Below are positions 1 through 8,427 of a stretch of 64,000 nt of DNA, piece by piece. Numbering within the stretch: position 1 is the first letter of the stretch; each line of letters begins with the position of its first letter. The stretch comes from Amycolatopsis sulphurea. GTDB taxonomy: Bacteria > Actinomycetota > Actinomycetes > Mycobacteriales > Pseudonocardiaceae. The stretch is taken from the NCBI RefSeq assembly GCF_002564045.1, contig NZ_PDJK01000002.1, positions 3,968,001 through 4,032,000 of the forward strand, given 5' to 3'. The notes under the pieces are model-generated. The model worked only from the letters and a program-made list of their open reading frames with translations. It was not told the DNA's origin and ran no database searches. The position numbers and the translations under genes were made by a program.

Positions 1-529
1 CCTGATCCGACACCCCGGGCACGAGTTCGTCCCGGTCGCCGGTCTCGGTGTCCGAGGACCACTCGTGCAGCCGGGTGATCTCCTTGCCCATCCGGGAGAC
101 CGCGAACGGATCGAACAACTGCGCGTCCTCGGGCTCGTCGGCCGGGCCGGTGTCGAGCCGGTGCAGGCACAGATAATTGCGGCGACCCTTGAGAATCGCG
201 AAGGTCGGCGTGCGGCCGAGCGGTTTCTTCAGCGCCTTGGCCAGCCGCGGCAGATCCCGGTCCACCAGCTGGCGCTGCAGGGCGATGGTGGCGGTCGAGA
301 CGACCACCGTGGTGTCCTTCTCCACCGCGTGCCGGATCGCCGGGACCAGGTACGCCAGGGACTTCCCGGTGCCGGTGCCGGCCTGCACGGCGAGATGCTC
401 CCCGGTGCGGATCGCGTGGCCGACGGCATCGGCCATCTTGACCTGGCCGGGGCGCTCGGCGCCGCCGACGGACTCCACTGCGTGGGTCAGGAGTTCGAGG
501 ACGCCGGGGAAATCGGTTCGGGCGGGCAC
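1..529 (-). CDS. dinG: ATP-dependent DNA helicase, DinG family (3' part lies beyond the window edge)
   Basis: Superfamily 2 DNA helicase that unwinds DNA with ATP; DinG relatives act in repair and on structured DNA. Only the N-terminal 176 codons are present. A Walker A motif (AGTGTGKS) lies near residue 42, followed by motif Ia (VSTATIALQRQL). A later NYLCL contains what is probably the first of the cysteines that hold the 4Fe-4S cluster in this family. The start is taken as GTG at 529 because the conserved region begins immediately after it; no strong ribosome-binding site decides it. The M. tuberculosis homologue (Rv1329c) also sits beside pncB, here two genes away, which supports the call. 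Confidence 0.85.
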   Translation of the reverse strand, partial: MPARTDFPGVLELLTHAVESVGGAERPGQVKMADAVGHAIRTGEHLAVQAGTGTGKSLAYLVPAIRHAVEKDTTVVVSTATIALQRQLVDRDLPRLAKALKKPLGRTPTFAILKGRRNYLCLHRLDTGPADEPEDAQLFDPFAVSRMGKEITRLHEWSSDTETGDRDELVPGVSDQ

Positions 530-565
530 AGCCAGACACGATAGCCGTCGTCCCCGACAGGATCA

Positions 566-602
566 CCGCTCCGGCGCGAACGGGCCGTTCGCGCCGGAGC
601 GG
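566..602 (-). terminator. Hairpin terminator after bioY
   Basis: Perfect 17-bp inverted repeat with a 3-nt loop, 9 nt past the bioY stop and in its direction of transcription. There is no T-tract, as is common in actinobacteria. It would insulate dinG from bioY transcription. Confidence 0.7.
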
Positions 603-611
603 CGGAACGCG

Positions 612-1202
612 TCAGTCCTGCTTGCGCAGCCGCGAAACCGCGGCCCACGCCAGCGGCAGCACACCGGCCGCGACGACGATCTTCAGCAGGTCACCGATCA
701 GGAACGGCACCACGCCCTTGCCGAACGCGGTGGCGAAGTCGTAGTGCGCGGCGGCCATCAGCCAGGGCACGCCGAACGCATAAATCACCACATTGCCCAG
801 CGCCATGGTCCCCGCCATGCGCAACGGCGTACGGTCACCACCGCGGCGGGCGAGCGCGCCGACGAGCGCACCGGCGAACGCGAACCCGACGATGTACCCC
901 GCCGAAGCACCCGACAGCCCGGAAGTCGCGCCCTGGAACCACGGCACGCCGGCCGCGCCGACGAGCAAGTACAGCAGCAGCGAAGCGGCGCCACGGCGCA
1001 TGCCGAGCGTCGCGCCCACCAGCAGCGCGGCGAAGGTCTGGCCGGTCATCGGCACCGGCGTACCCGGCAGCGGGATCACCAGCTGCGCCGCCGCGCCGGT
1101 CAGCACGGCGCCCCCGGCCACCAGCGTCAGATCGCGCACGAGTGCGCCAGGCACGAGATCGGCCAGCACCTGGCGGCGGCCGGTGAGGGAAAGCGACGAC
1201 AC
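612..1202 (-). CDS. bioY: Biotin transporter BioY
   Basis: Substrate-binding membrane subunit of an ECF-type biotin importer. The protein is about 196 aa with five or six hydrophobic segments and the family signature TPVPMTGQTFAALL near residue 50. GTG 1202 is chosen because GGGAGG lies four bases upstream; an in-frame GTG at 1214 overlaps that site and is less likely. No bioM or bioN energising genes are adjacent, so it either works alone or shares ATPase subunits encoded elsewhere. It is followed by a strong hairpin terminator and is transcribed as a single gene. Confidence 0.9.
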   Translation of the reverse strand: MSSLSLTGRRQVLADLVPGALVRDLTLVAGGAVLTGAAAQLVIPLPGTPVPMTGQTFAALLVGATLGMRRGAASLLLYLLVGAAGVPWFQGATSGLSGASAGYIVGFAFAGALVGALARRGGDRTPLRMAGTMALGNVVIYAFGVPWLMAAAHYDFATAFGKGVVPFLIGDLLKIVVAAGVLPLAWAAVSRLRKQD

Positions 1203-1372
1203 GGGACCTCCCACGACGAAAACGGACGTCCAGGCAGGTTAACGCTCGCTAGCCTGACCCGGCGGCACAAGTTGCGTTCCTCACGACGCCACACGTCCGG
1301 GTGGTGTAGGGGCGGTGGCGTTTGGCCCCGCCATCGCGCTGCCGATCTCGATGCACGGGCGAAGGGAGAACG

Positions 1373-2056
1373 ATGCGCGCACGGGTCCGTTCGACGGGAA
1401 CGCTGGTGACGGTGCTGACCGGACTATTGCTGGGTACGGCCGCCCACGCTGCCGAGGTGACCTCCACCGGGTGGGGTTCCGCGGGCAGCCTCGACTTGCT
1501 GGTGGACGGCGAGCATGTGGTCACCGGGGAGCTGGCCCGCTGCGACGCCGACGGGCCGTTGTCCGCGCGCAGCGACGGCGGCGTCGCGGGCAACGTCGCG
1601 GACTTCGGGTTCGGCGGCTCCACCTGCGGGCGTACGGGTGCGGTGGCCACCGTGCAGGGGGGCGGACAGCGATTCGAGACCGACCTGCTGCGCCGCTGGG
1701 GCGGACCCGTGCTGAAGGTCCGCACGTACTCCTCGGGCTGCTCGACCACCGAGTCCGGCAGCACCGGTTCGATGTCTATCGGTGAGGTTTCCGGGCTCAC
1801 GGTGCCGTCTTCGATCCCCGCGAACTACTCGATCACCATCCCCGGCGGCGAAGCGGGCACAGCAATGGCCACGGTCACGCTGAACGAGACTGTTACGCCA
1901 CAGCCGGCCGACGGCAGCCTCGTCACGCACGCCATGCACCTGAAGCTATTCCCGCAGGGCGGCCCGGCGAGCGGAGACCTCTACCTCGGCACTGCGGCGT
2001 GCAATCCGTACGGCAAGGGCGGTCAGCCGGGCGGCAAGGCGGGTACACCGGAGTAG
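1373..2056 (+). CDS. Secreted protein of unknown function, choice-of-anchor P-like
   Basis: Predicted exported protein of 227 aa. ATG 1373 follows GAAGGGAGAACG and opens a classical signal peptide (MRARVRSTG then a hydrophobic stretch, cleavage likely after AAHA near residue 26). The mature part is beta-rich and Ser/Gly/Thr-rich, with four or more cysteines, and ends in a Gly/Lys/Pro-rich tail. The pattern (DGPLSARSDGG, then DLYLGTAACNP near the C-terminus) resembles actinobacterial choice-of-anchor P surface proteins, but this is a weak family assignment. Its last 34 bases overlap the convergent pncA gene. No catalytic motif was recognised. Confidence 0.7.
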   Translation: MRARVRSTGTLVTVLTGLLLGTAAHAAEVTSTGWGSAGSLDLLVDGEHVVTGELARCDADGPLSARSDGGVAGNVADFGFGGSTCGRTGAVATVQGGGQRFETDLLRRWGGPVLKVRTYSSGCSTTESGSTGSMSIGEVSGLTVPSSIPANYSITIPGGEAGTAMATVTLNETVTPQPADGSLVTHAMHLKLFPQGGPASGDLYLGTAACNPYGKGGQPGGKAGTPE

Positions 2057-2598
2057 GCGACGTCCGCTTCGTCGAAGTCCTTCAGCGTCGCGTCCACAGT
2101 GGCCCGTGAGCCGCCAACGGTGAGGTCCAGTAGCACGCGTACGCCGAAGCCTGCGCGCGCTGCGTCGAGCGCTGTGGCGCGTACGCAGAAGTCCGTGGCG
2201 ATGCCGACCACATCGACGTCGGTCACGCTCCGCGCGTGCAGCCACTCTTCGAGCGTCTCGCCAGTACGGGACTTCCCCTCGAAGCCGGAGTACGCGGCTT
2301 CGTACTCGCCCTTCGAGAACACCTCCTCGATCGGGACGATGTCGAGTGCCGGATGGAACGAAGCACCGGCCGTGCCCACGACGCAGTGCGGCGGCCAGCT
2401 GTGGTTGAAGTCTGGCGTTTCGCTGAAGTGGTCGCCCGGATCGATGTGGTAGTCGCGCGTGGCCACCACGTGCACGTAGCCGCCTGCAGCCACGTGCTGT
2501 GAGATGGCTTCGGCGGCTGCCGCCCCACCGGGCAGGCCGAGCGACCCGCCCTCGCAGAAGTCGTTCTGTACGTCCACCACGATCAGCGCGGTTCCCAT
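2023..2598 (-). CDS. pncA: Nicotinamidase / pyrazinamidase
   Basis: Hydrolyses nicotinamide to nicotinate for NAD salvage; the same enzyme activates pyrazinamide in mycobacteria. At 191 aa it is typical in length. Catalytic triad residues D9, K96 and C138 (in IATDFCVRA) and metal ligands D49, H51, H57 and H71 occupy the same positions as in the M. tuberculosis enzyme, give or take one residue. It lies directly downstream of pncB (12 bp gap), so the two probably share a transcript and catalyse successive salvage steps. The 3' end overlaps the opposing secreted-protein gene. Confidence 0.95.
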   Translation of the reverse strand: MGTALIVVDVQNDFCEGGSLGLPGGAAAAEAISQHVAAGGYVHVVATRDYHIDPGDHFSETPDFNHSWPPHCVVGTAGASFHPALDIVPIEEVFSKGEYEAAYSGFEGKSRTGETLEEWLHARSVTDVDVVGIATDFCVRATALDAARAGFGVRVLLDLTVGGSRATVDATLKDFDEADVAYSGVPALPPG

Positions 2599-2610
2599 GG
2601 CCTGCTCTCC

Positions 2611-3915
2611 CTACAGAAGCGTCGTCGGTATCGCGGGCTCGCCGTGGGAGAGCTTCAAACCTTCCCACGGCAGGCTGACCTGCGCACGCCGCAACCGGGC
2701 GCGCGCGTCGTCCAGTGTGGGCAGATCCTCCACCGCTTGGCCACCGCGCACCAGGGGTATCTGCAGGTCGCGGTCGTACTCCTCGGCCACCGGACGCTCT
2801 CCGGCAGCCGTCCACACGACATCTTCGACCGCGGTGCCGGTGGCCCGGTGCCGCCGTAGCACGTGCTTACGCCCGCCGCGGGACTCCTTGTGCGCACTGC
2901 GTTTCGCGACCGGACGGCCGTCCACTTCGACCAGCTTGTAGACCATGCCCGCGGTCGGCGCGCCCGAGCCGGTGACTACCGACGTACCGACGCCGTACGC
3001 GTCCACCGGCTCTGCGCGCAACGCTGCGATGGCGTGCTCGTCGAGGTCCCCCGACACGACGATGCGGGTGTCCTTGGCGCCCAGGGAGTCGAGCTGATCA
3101 CGAGCCTTGCGCGCGAGCGGTCCGACGTCACCGGAGTCGATTCGGATCGCGCCCAGGTCGGTTCCCGCCACGCGTACAGCGGTTTCGATCCCGGCAGTGA
3201 TGTCGTACGTGTCGACGAGCAACGTGGTGTCCGCGCCCATCTTTTCCACCTGCGCGAGGAACGCTGCTTCTTCGCTGTCATGCAGAAGCATGAAGGCGTG
3301 CGCCACGGTGCCACGAGTGGGAATGCCGTAGCGACGGCCGGCTTCGAGATTGGACGTGGTCGCGAAGCCGGCCAGGTACGCGGCCCTTGCCGCGGCGACG
3401 GCGGCGTACTCGTGCGTACGTCGTCCGCCCATCTCGATGATCGGCCGTCCGTGCGCGGCGCCCGCCATCCGCGCCGCTGCCGAGGCAATGGCGCTGTCGT
3501 GGTTGAGGATCGACAGCGTCAGCGTCTCCAGCACCACTGCTTCGGCGAAGCTGCCGGTGACGGTGAGGATCGGCGAGTCGGGGAAGTACAGTTCGCCTTC
3601 GGGGTAACCGTCGATGTCGCCGCTGAACTCGTAGTCCGCCAGCCAGGACAGCGTCGCCGGGTCCACGACAGCGGTCTGTTCGAGCACTGTCAGCTCGGCG
3701 TCGGTGAACCGGAAGTCGGCGATCGCGTCGAGCACGCGCGCAGTGCCGGCGACGACGCCGTAGCGCCGTCCGTCCGGCAGTCGCCGCGCGAAGACCTCGA
3801 ACACGCATGGACGGTCCGCTGTGCCGTCCGAGAGGGCGCTCGCCAGCATGGTCAGCTCGTAGTGGTCGGTGAGCAGCGCCGTGCTGGCGCTGGTGACCGG
3901 CTCGGGTGAACCCAT
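2611..3915 (-). CDS. pncB: Nicotinate phosphoribosyltransferase
   Basis: Converts nicotinate and PRPP to nicotinate mononucleotide in NAD salvage. The protein is 434 aa, as expected. It carries LLTDHYELTMLAS at the N-terminus, HAFMLLHDSEEAAF, which contains the histidine region that is phosphorylated in the family, and IRIDSGDVGPLAR near residue 258. The start at 3915 is divergent from clpS and leaves a short shared promoter region (3916-3989). It is followed closely by pncA. Confidence 0.95.
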   Translation of the reverse strand: MGSPEPVTSASTALLTDHYELTMLASALSDGTADRPCVFEVFARRLPDGRRYGVVAGTARVLDAIADFRFTDAELTVLEQTAVVDPATLSWLADYEFSGDIDGYPEGELYFPDSPILTVTGSFAEAVVLETLTLSILNHDSAIASAAARMAGAAHGRPIIEMGGRRTHEYAAVAAARAAYLAGFATTSNLEAGRRYGIPTRGTVAHAFMLLHDSEEAAFLAQVEKMGADTTLLVDTYDITAGIETAVRVAGTDLGAIRIDSGDVGPLARKARDQLDSLGAKDTRIVVSGDLDEHAIAALRAEPVDAYGVGTSVVTGSGAPTAGMVYKLVEVDGRPVAKRSAHKESRGGRKHVLRRHRATGTAVEDVVWTAAGERPVAEEYDRDLQIPLVRGGQAVEDLPTLDDARARLRRAQVSLPWEGLKLSHGEPAIPTTLL

Positions 3916-3989
3916 GGGATCAGCCTATTCACCCGTACGGCCGGACCTGGCGCGGCGTACCGGGTGACCGCCGTGACACCATGGGGTGC

Positions 3990-4289
3990 ATGTCCACGCC
4001 TGTTGCCTCCGAACAGACGCAGGTCGATCCGCTCGGGGCCGCCGTCACCGAATCCGACCAGCCGTGGCGGACCGTCGTGTGGAACGATCCGGTCAACCTC
4101 ATGTCGTACGTGACGTACGTGTTCCAGAAGCTGTTCGGCTATAGCCGGGACCACGCCACCAAGCTGATGCTCGACGTACACCACAAGGGCCGGGCGATCG
4201 TGTCGTCCGGCGCCAAGGAGAAGGTGGAGACCGACGTGGCGAAACTGCAGGCCGCGGGGTTGTGGGCGACCATGGAGCAGCCCTCGTGA
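3990..4289 (+). CDS. clpS: ATP-dependent Clp protease adaptor ClpS
   Basis: N-recognin that hands N-degron substrates to ClpC-ClpP. The protein is 99 aa, with the ClpS core WRTVVWNDPVNLMSYVTYVFQKLFG and HATKLMLDVHHKGRAIV. ATG 3990 starts just before the usual flexible N-terminal extension; ATG 3981 in the same frame is possible. It is the first gene of a long co-directional series and overlaps the next gene at its stop codon. The same order occurs around Rv1331 in M. tuberculosis. Confidence 0.93.
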   Translation: MSTPVASEQTQVDPLGAAVTESDQPWRTVVWNDPVNLMSYVTYVFQKLFGYSRDHATKLMLDVHHKGRAIVSSGAKEKVETDVAKLQAAGLWATMEQPS

Positions 4290-4843
4290 AGGCCTGGCGC
4301 CGCAAGGGAGAGGTCATCCTCGCCGGGTTCGAGCAGCAGGAGGCCGCGGTGCTGCGCGGCCTGGTCGGGCAGCTGGAGGACATGCTGCGCGCGCGGGGCG
4401 AGGAGGCCCCGCAGGACGAGCTGGCAGAGCTGACCGGCATCCGGACCGGCCCCAGTGAGGCACCGGACGACCCGGTGCTCTCCCGGCTGCTGCCGGACTT
4501 CCACCGGCTCGACCCGGACAACCCGAGCCGGGACGACCTCGACTCCGCCGCCGCGATGCGCTCCCTGCACGAACCGGAGCTGCTGGAGGCGAAGGTCGGC
4601 GTCGCCAAGACCGTGCTCGACACGCTCCCGCGCGACGGCGGCCAGGTGCGGCTGAGCTTCGAGCAGGCCGACGCGTGGCTCGGCGCGCTGAACGACGTAC
4701 GGCTTGCGCTGGGTACCGCGCTCGACGTCACCGACGACATGCCGGACGAGCTGCCGGACGACGACCCTCGCGCCCCGCACCTCGGCGTCTATCACTGGCT
4801 GACCTGGGTGCAGGAGACGCTGATCCAAGCGGTCACCGCGTGA
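4286..4843 (+). CDS. DUF2017 family protein
   Basis: Conserved actinobacterial protein of unknown function, 185 aa, mostly helical and acidic. GTG 4286 overlaps the clpS stop (GTGA), so it is translationally coupled to clpS. The family is known as a constant neighbour of clpS and the P1 peptidase (Rv1332 position), suggesting a link to proteolysis, but no catalytic residues were recognised. Its own stop overlaps the next start in the same way. Confidence 0.88.
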   Translation: MKAWRRKGEVILAGFEQQEAAVLRGLVGQLEDMLRARGEEAPQDELAELTGIRTGPSEAPDDPVLSRLLPDFHRLDPDNPSRDDLDSAAAMRSLHEPELLEAKVGVAKTVLDTLPRDGGQVRLSFEQADAWLGALNDVRLALGTALDVTDDMPDELPDDDPRAPHLGVYHWLTWVQETLIQAVTA

Positions 4844-5841
4844 ACGCGATCACCGACGTGCCGGGGGTGCTCGTTGGGCACCACCAGCGCCTCGGCGAAG
4901 GCTGGGCGACCGGTACGACAGTGGTCCTGGTGCCGGACGGTGCCGTCGGCGCGGTCGATCAGCGTGGCGGTGCCCCCGGTACCCGCGAGACCGACTTGCT
5001 GAAGCCGGAGAACCTCGTACAGCGGGTGAACGCGGTCTGCCTGTCCGGTGGAAGCGCGTACGGCCTCGCTGCGGCCGACGGTGTGATGCGCTGGCTCAGC
5101 GAGCGCAACCTGGGTTTCCCTGTCGGCGAGCAGCCGCACGAAGTCGTGCCGATCGTGCCTGGAGCGGTGCTGTTCGATCTTCCGCGTAGCGAGTGGGGGA
5201 ATCGCCCGGACGCCGGCTTCGGTTACGCGGCCTGCGAAGCCGCCACGACGACCGTCGCGCAGGGCACCGTCGGCGCCGGCAGCGGCGCCGTCGTCGGCTC
5301 GCTCAAAGGCGGAATCGGTACCGCGAGCGAGCGGGTCGGCGAGGTGACGGTCGGCGCGATCGCCGCAGTGAACGCAGCCGGTGAGGCAGTGGACTTCAAG
5401 ACCGGCCGGGCCTTCGCCGCGGACCACGAGGTGGACGGCGAGTTCGGCGTCCGCTGGCCGGACCGGCTTGGCGCCGTACATGGGCAGCGCACCGACCTGA
5501 ACACCACAGTAGGCGTCGTGGCCTGCGACGCGGCCCTTTCGAAGGGCGAAGCACGCCGTCTCACCGTGTCCGCCCAGGACGGCCTGGCGCGCGCGGTCCG
5601 GCCGGCGCACAGCATGTTCGACGGGGACACGGTGTACGCGCTGGCCACCGGTACACGCGAGCTGCCGCAACAGTCCGGTTCCTTCGCGAGCGCCGCACGC
5701 GCGGGCGCGTTGGACGCGCTGTGCGCGGCCGCCGCACGGGTCTTCGCCCGCGCGATGGTGCACGGCCTCCTCGCCGCGACGGCAGCCGGGGGAGTAGCCG
5801 CCTATCGCGACGTATGGCCGGAGGCCTTCGGCCCTTCGTGA
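4840..5841 (+). CDS. P1 (S58) family peptidase
   Basis: N-terminal-nucleophile aminopeptidase of the DmpA/P1 family, 333 aa. The self-cleavage motif NTTVGVVACDA lies at residues 221-231, with the predicted cut between N221 and T222 freeing the Thr nucleophile. Upstream is the usual TDVPGVLVGH start and a glycine-rich GAGSGAVVGSLKGGIG. GTG 4840 overlaps the DUF2017 stop. The substrate is unknown. It corresponds in position to Rv1333. Confidence 0.9.
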   Translation: MNAITDVPGVLVGHHQRLGEGWATGTTVVLVPDGAVGAVDQRGGAPGTRETDLLKPENLVQRVNAVCLSGGSAYGLAAADGVMRWLSERNLGFPVGEQPHEVVPIVPGAVLFDLPRSEWGNRPDAGFGYAACEAATTTVAQGTVGAGSGAVVGSLKGGIGTASERVGEVTVGAIAAVNAAGEAVDFKTGRAFAADHEVDGEFGVRWPDRLGAVHGQRTDLNTTVGVVACDAALSKGEARRLTVSAQDGLARAVRPAHSMFDGDTVYALATGTRELPQQSGSFASAARAGALDALCAAAARVFARAMVHGLLAATAAGGVAAYRDVWPEAFGPS

Positions 5842-5911
5842 CCGGTTTGGAGGTGGCGTGCGCCACTTCTCGCCATGTGGACAGCCTAGGTCCACGACCT
5901 AAGATGTCGGT

Positions 5912-6319
5912 GTGCTCCGGATCCGCCGTGAACTCGTCGACCAGATCGTCGCCCACGCCCGTCGTGATCACCCCGACGAGGCGTGCGGGGTGATCGCCGG
6001 CCCGGTGGGGTCCGATCGGCCGGAACGGTTCGTGCCGATGCTGAACTCGGCCCGTTCGCCCACGTTCTACCAGTTCGACTCCGGCGAGCAGCTCAAGCTG
6101 TACCGGGAGATGGACGCGAACGACGAGGCGCCGGTGGTGATCTATCACTCGCACACCGCGACCGAGGCCTACCCCTCGCGCACCGACGCGAACATCGCCG
6201 GCGAGCCGGAGGCGCACTACGTGCTCGTCTCCACCAAGGATCCCGATTCGCACGAGTTCCGCTCGTACCGGATCGTGGACGCCGAGATCACCGAGGAACC
6301 GGTCGAGATCCTCGACTGA
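5912..6319 (+). CDS. mec: Mec, JAMM/MPN+ zinc metallopeptidase of the CysO pathway
   Basis: Releases cysteine from the CysO-cysteine adduct in the sulfur-carrier route to cysteine. The protein is 135 aa. The JAMM motif is complete: E23, then H79-x-H81-x7-S89-x2-D92 (HSHTATEAYPSRTD). GTG 5912 is the only sensible start. It is followed by cysO and cysM, the carrier and synthase of the same pathway, in the order mec-cysO-cysM seen in M. tuberculosis. It may also have to trim the CysO C-terminus here, because that protein ends two residues past the diglycine. Confidence 0.93.
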   Translation: MLRIRRELVDQIVAHARRDHPDEACGVIAGPVGSDRPERFVPMLNSARSPTFYQFDSGEQLKLYREMDANDEAPVVIYHSHTATEAYPSRTDANIAGEPEAHYVLVSTKDPDSHEFRSYRIVDAEITEEPVEILD

Positions 6320-6396
6320 GCTGCCGGAATAAGTGCGGCGTCGGCAGCGTCGAGCCCAAGGCGTCCGCGAGAAAAACCCACCGGAGGTAGAAACCC

Positions 6397-6675
6397 ATGG
6401 CCGTGACCGTCTCCATCCCGACCATCCTGCGTACGCACACCGGCGGCGAGAAGTCCGTCGCAGCGGCGGGCAAGACCGTCCTCGAGGTGATAGACGACGT
6501 CGAGTCGCGCCACGCCGGGATCAAGGCGCGCCTGGTCAAGGAGGAGAAGCTGCACCGCTTCATCAACGTGTACGTCAACGACGAGGACGTACGCTTCGCC
6601 GGTGGTCTCGAGGCGGAGGTGAAGGACGGCGACACGCTCACCATCCTGCCCGCCGTGGCCGGCGGCGCGCGCTGA
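6397..6675 (+). CDS. cysO: CysO, ubiquitin-like sulfur carrier protein (MoaD/ThiS fold)
   Basis: Carries sulfur as a C-terminal thiocarboxylate for CysM. The protein is 92 aa, with family signatures VTVSIPTILRTHTGG and INVYVNDEDVRF. A good ribosome-binding site (ACCGGAGGT) precedes ATG 6397. The C-terminus reads AVAGG followed by Ala-Arg and then the stop, so the diglycine is not terminal. The M. tuberculosis protein is known to end at the diglycine. The two extra residues would need removal before activation; see findings. cysM begins four bases after the stop. Confidence 0.93.
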   Translation: MAVTVSIPTILRTHTGGEKSVAAAGKTVLEVIDDVESRHAGIKARLVKEEKLHRFINVYVNDEDVRFAGGLEAEVKDGDTLTILPAVAGGAR

Positions 6676-6679
6676 GCCG

Positions 6680-7630
6680 ATGGCCCGTTACGAGTCGCTT
6701 CTCGACGCGCTCGGCGGCACCCCGCTCGTCGGGCTGCCGCGGCTGTCGCCGACGCACGACGTGCGGCTGTGGGCGAAGCTCGAGGACCGCAACCCGACCG
6801 GCTCGATCAAGGACCGCCCCGCGCTGGCCATGATCGAGGCGGCCGAAAAGGAAGGCCGGCTCCGGCGCGGGTCCACCATCCTGGAGCCGACCTCGGGCAA
6901 CACCGGGATCTCGCTCGCCATGGCCGCCAAGCTCAAGGGCTACGGCCTGGTGTGCGTGATGCCGGAGAACACGTCTAGCGAACGCAAGCAGCTGTTGCAG
7001 GCGTACGGCGCGCGGATCGTGTTCTCGCCGGCCGCAGGCGGTTCGAACGAAGCGGTGCGGCGAGCCAAGGAGCTGTCCGAGCAGAACCCGGACTGGGTGA
7101 TGCTCTACCAGTACGGCAACCCCGCCAACGCCGATGCGCACTACCGTGGCACCGGCCCGGAGCTGCTGAAGGACTTGCCGACGCTCACTCACTTCGTCGG
7201 CGGTCTCGGCACCACCGGCACGCTCGTGGGCGTGGGCCGGTACCTACATGAGGCGAAGCCGGACGTACAGATCATCGCGGCCGAGCCGCGGTACGGCGAA
7301 CTCGTGTACGGGCTGCGAAACCTCGACGAAGGCTTCGTACCCGAGCTGTACGACCCCACCGTGCTGAACGGCCGCTACTCCGTCGGCGCGTACGACGCGC
7401 TTCGCCGCACGCGCGACCTGCTGGAGCACGAAGGCATCTTCGCCGGCATCTCGACCGGCGCGGTGCTGCACGCGGCACTCGCGGTAGCTGAGAAGGCCGC
7501 AGCGAAAGGCGAAAAAGCCGACGTTGCCTTCGTCGTCGCAGACGGGGGCTGGAAGTACCTCTCCACCGGCGCGTACGCAGGCTCGCTGGACGAAGCAGCC
7601 GAGCGCCTCGACGGCCAGCTCTGGGCCTGA
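6680..7630 (+). CDS. cysM: O-phosphoserine sulfhydrylase CysM
   Basis: PLP enzyme that transfers sulfur from thiocarboxylated CysO to O-phosphoserine. The protein is 316 aa, the length of the mycobacterial enzyme. The PLP lysine is K44 in NPTGSIKDRPA, and the phosphate-binding loop GGLGTTGTL lies near residue 174. It starts four bases after cysO with no clear separate ribosome-binding site, suggesting translational coupling. Confidence 0.93.
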   Translation: MARYESLLDALGGTPLVGLPRLSPTHDVRLWAKLEDRNPTGSIKDRPALAMIEAAEKEGRLRRGSTILEPTSGNTGISLAMAAKLKGYGLVCVMPENTSSERKQLLQAYGARIVFSPAAGGSNEAVRRAKELSEQNPDWVMLYQYGNPANADAHYRGTGPELLKDLPTLTHFVGGLGTTGTLVGVGRYLHEAKPDVQIIAAEPRYGELVYGLRNLDEGFVPELYDPTVLNGRYSVGAYDALRRTRDLLEHEGIFAGISTGAVLHAALAVAEKAAAKGEKADVAFVVADGGWKYLSTGAYAGSLDEAAERLDGQLWA

Positions 7631-7746
7631 GCGACAGCCCGTCGCGGCCGCTGATGGCCGTGACGGGCGCTTAAGCCGGGACCCACCCCAGGGATCAGGG
7701 ATTTCACCCGAGGCGGGATACACCGGACGCGTCGTAACCTGGAGGC

Positions 7747-8427
7747 GTGAGCACATTGCCTCCCCTTCCGACGCCGCCCACGGGTGGTGGTGCGAATCAG
7801 GCCACGGATGTGGCGAAGCGAATCCTGCCGCCGAATCCGAAGGCCGCGGCGTTCGTTGCGCTTGGCTTCACTTTGGTGCTCTACCTGGTGGAGCTGGCCG
7901 ATGTGATTCTGCCGGGGGATCTGGACCACGCCGGGATCGTGTCGCGGCAGGCCGGCGGGCTCGACGGCGTCCTCTGGGCGCCGCTGCTGCACGCCGGCTG
8001 GTCGCACCTGTTCTCCAACACGGTGCCGGTGCTGGTGTTCTCGTTCCTCGCGATGGCAGCGGGCATCGGCCGCTGGGTGGTGGTCACCGCGATCATCTGG
8101 CTGGTGTCCGGGCTCGGCGTATGGCTCGTGGGGCCGGCCGATACCTACACCGTCGGGGCTTCCGGGCTCGCCTTCGGCTGGCTGGCCTACCTGCTGGTGC
8201 GGGGATTGTTCCACCGCTCGATGCCCCAGATCCTGGTCGCCGTGGTGCTGCTCGGGGTGTGGAGCGGGATGCTGTGGGGTCTGTTGCCGGGCGATCCGGG
8301 CGTCTCCTGGCAGGGGCATTTGTTCGGCGCGCTCGCCGGGGTCCTGGCGGCGTGGCTGACTTCACGTGGGGAGCGGGGTAAAGCGACGAAGGCGCTTCCG
8401 GCGTCTCCCGGTAACCTCGGGGCGTGA
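7747..8427 (+). CDS. Rhomboid family intramembrane serine protease
   Basis: Membrane protease of 226 aa with about six transmembrane helices. Catalytic Ser139 lies in VGASGLAFG and His191 in WQGHLFGALAG; H87 and N91 of GWSHLFSN fit the oxyanion-hole positions. GTG 7747 precedes a short Pro-rich cytoplasmic tail. Its last four bases overlap murI. The position equals Rv1337. Its substrate is not evident from context. Confidence 0.92.
   Translation: MSTLPPLPTPPTGGGANQATDVAKRILPPNPKAAAFVALGFTLVLYLVELADVILPGDLDHAGIVSRQAGGLDGVLWAPLLHAGWSHLFSNTVPVLVFSFLAMAAGIGRWVVVTAIIWLVSGLGVWLVGPADTYTVGASGLAFGWLAYLLVRGLFHRSMPQILVAVVLLGVWSGMLWGLLPGDPGVSWQGHLFGALAGVLAAWLTSRGERGKATKALPASPGNLGA

Noticed and set aside
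177..1409. Long rightward reading frame of about 410 codons
   Set aside because: It runs antisense to dinG and bioY, is Arg/His-rich, and has no domain or ribosome-binding site; it is a typical GC-frame shadow.
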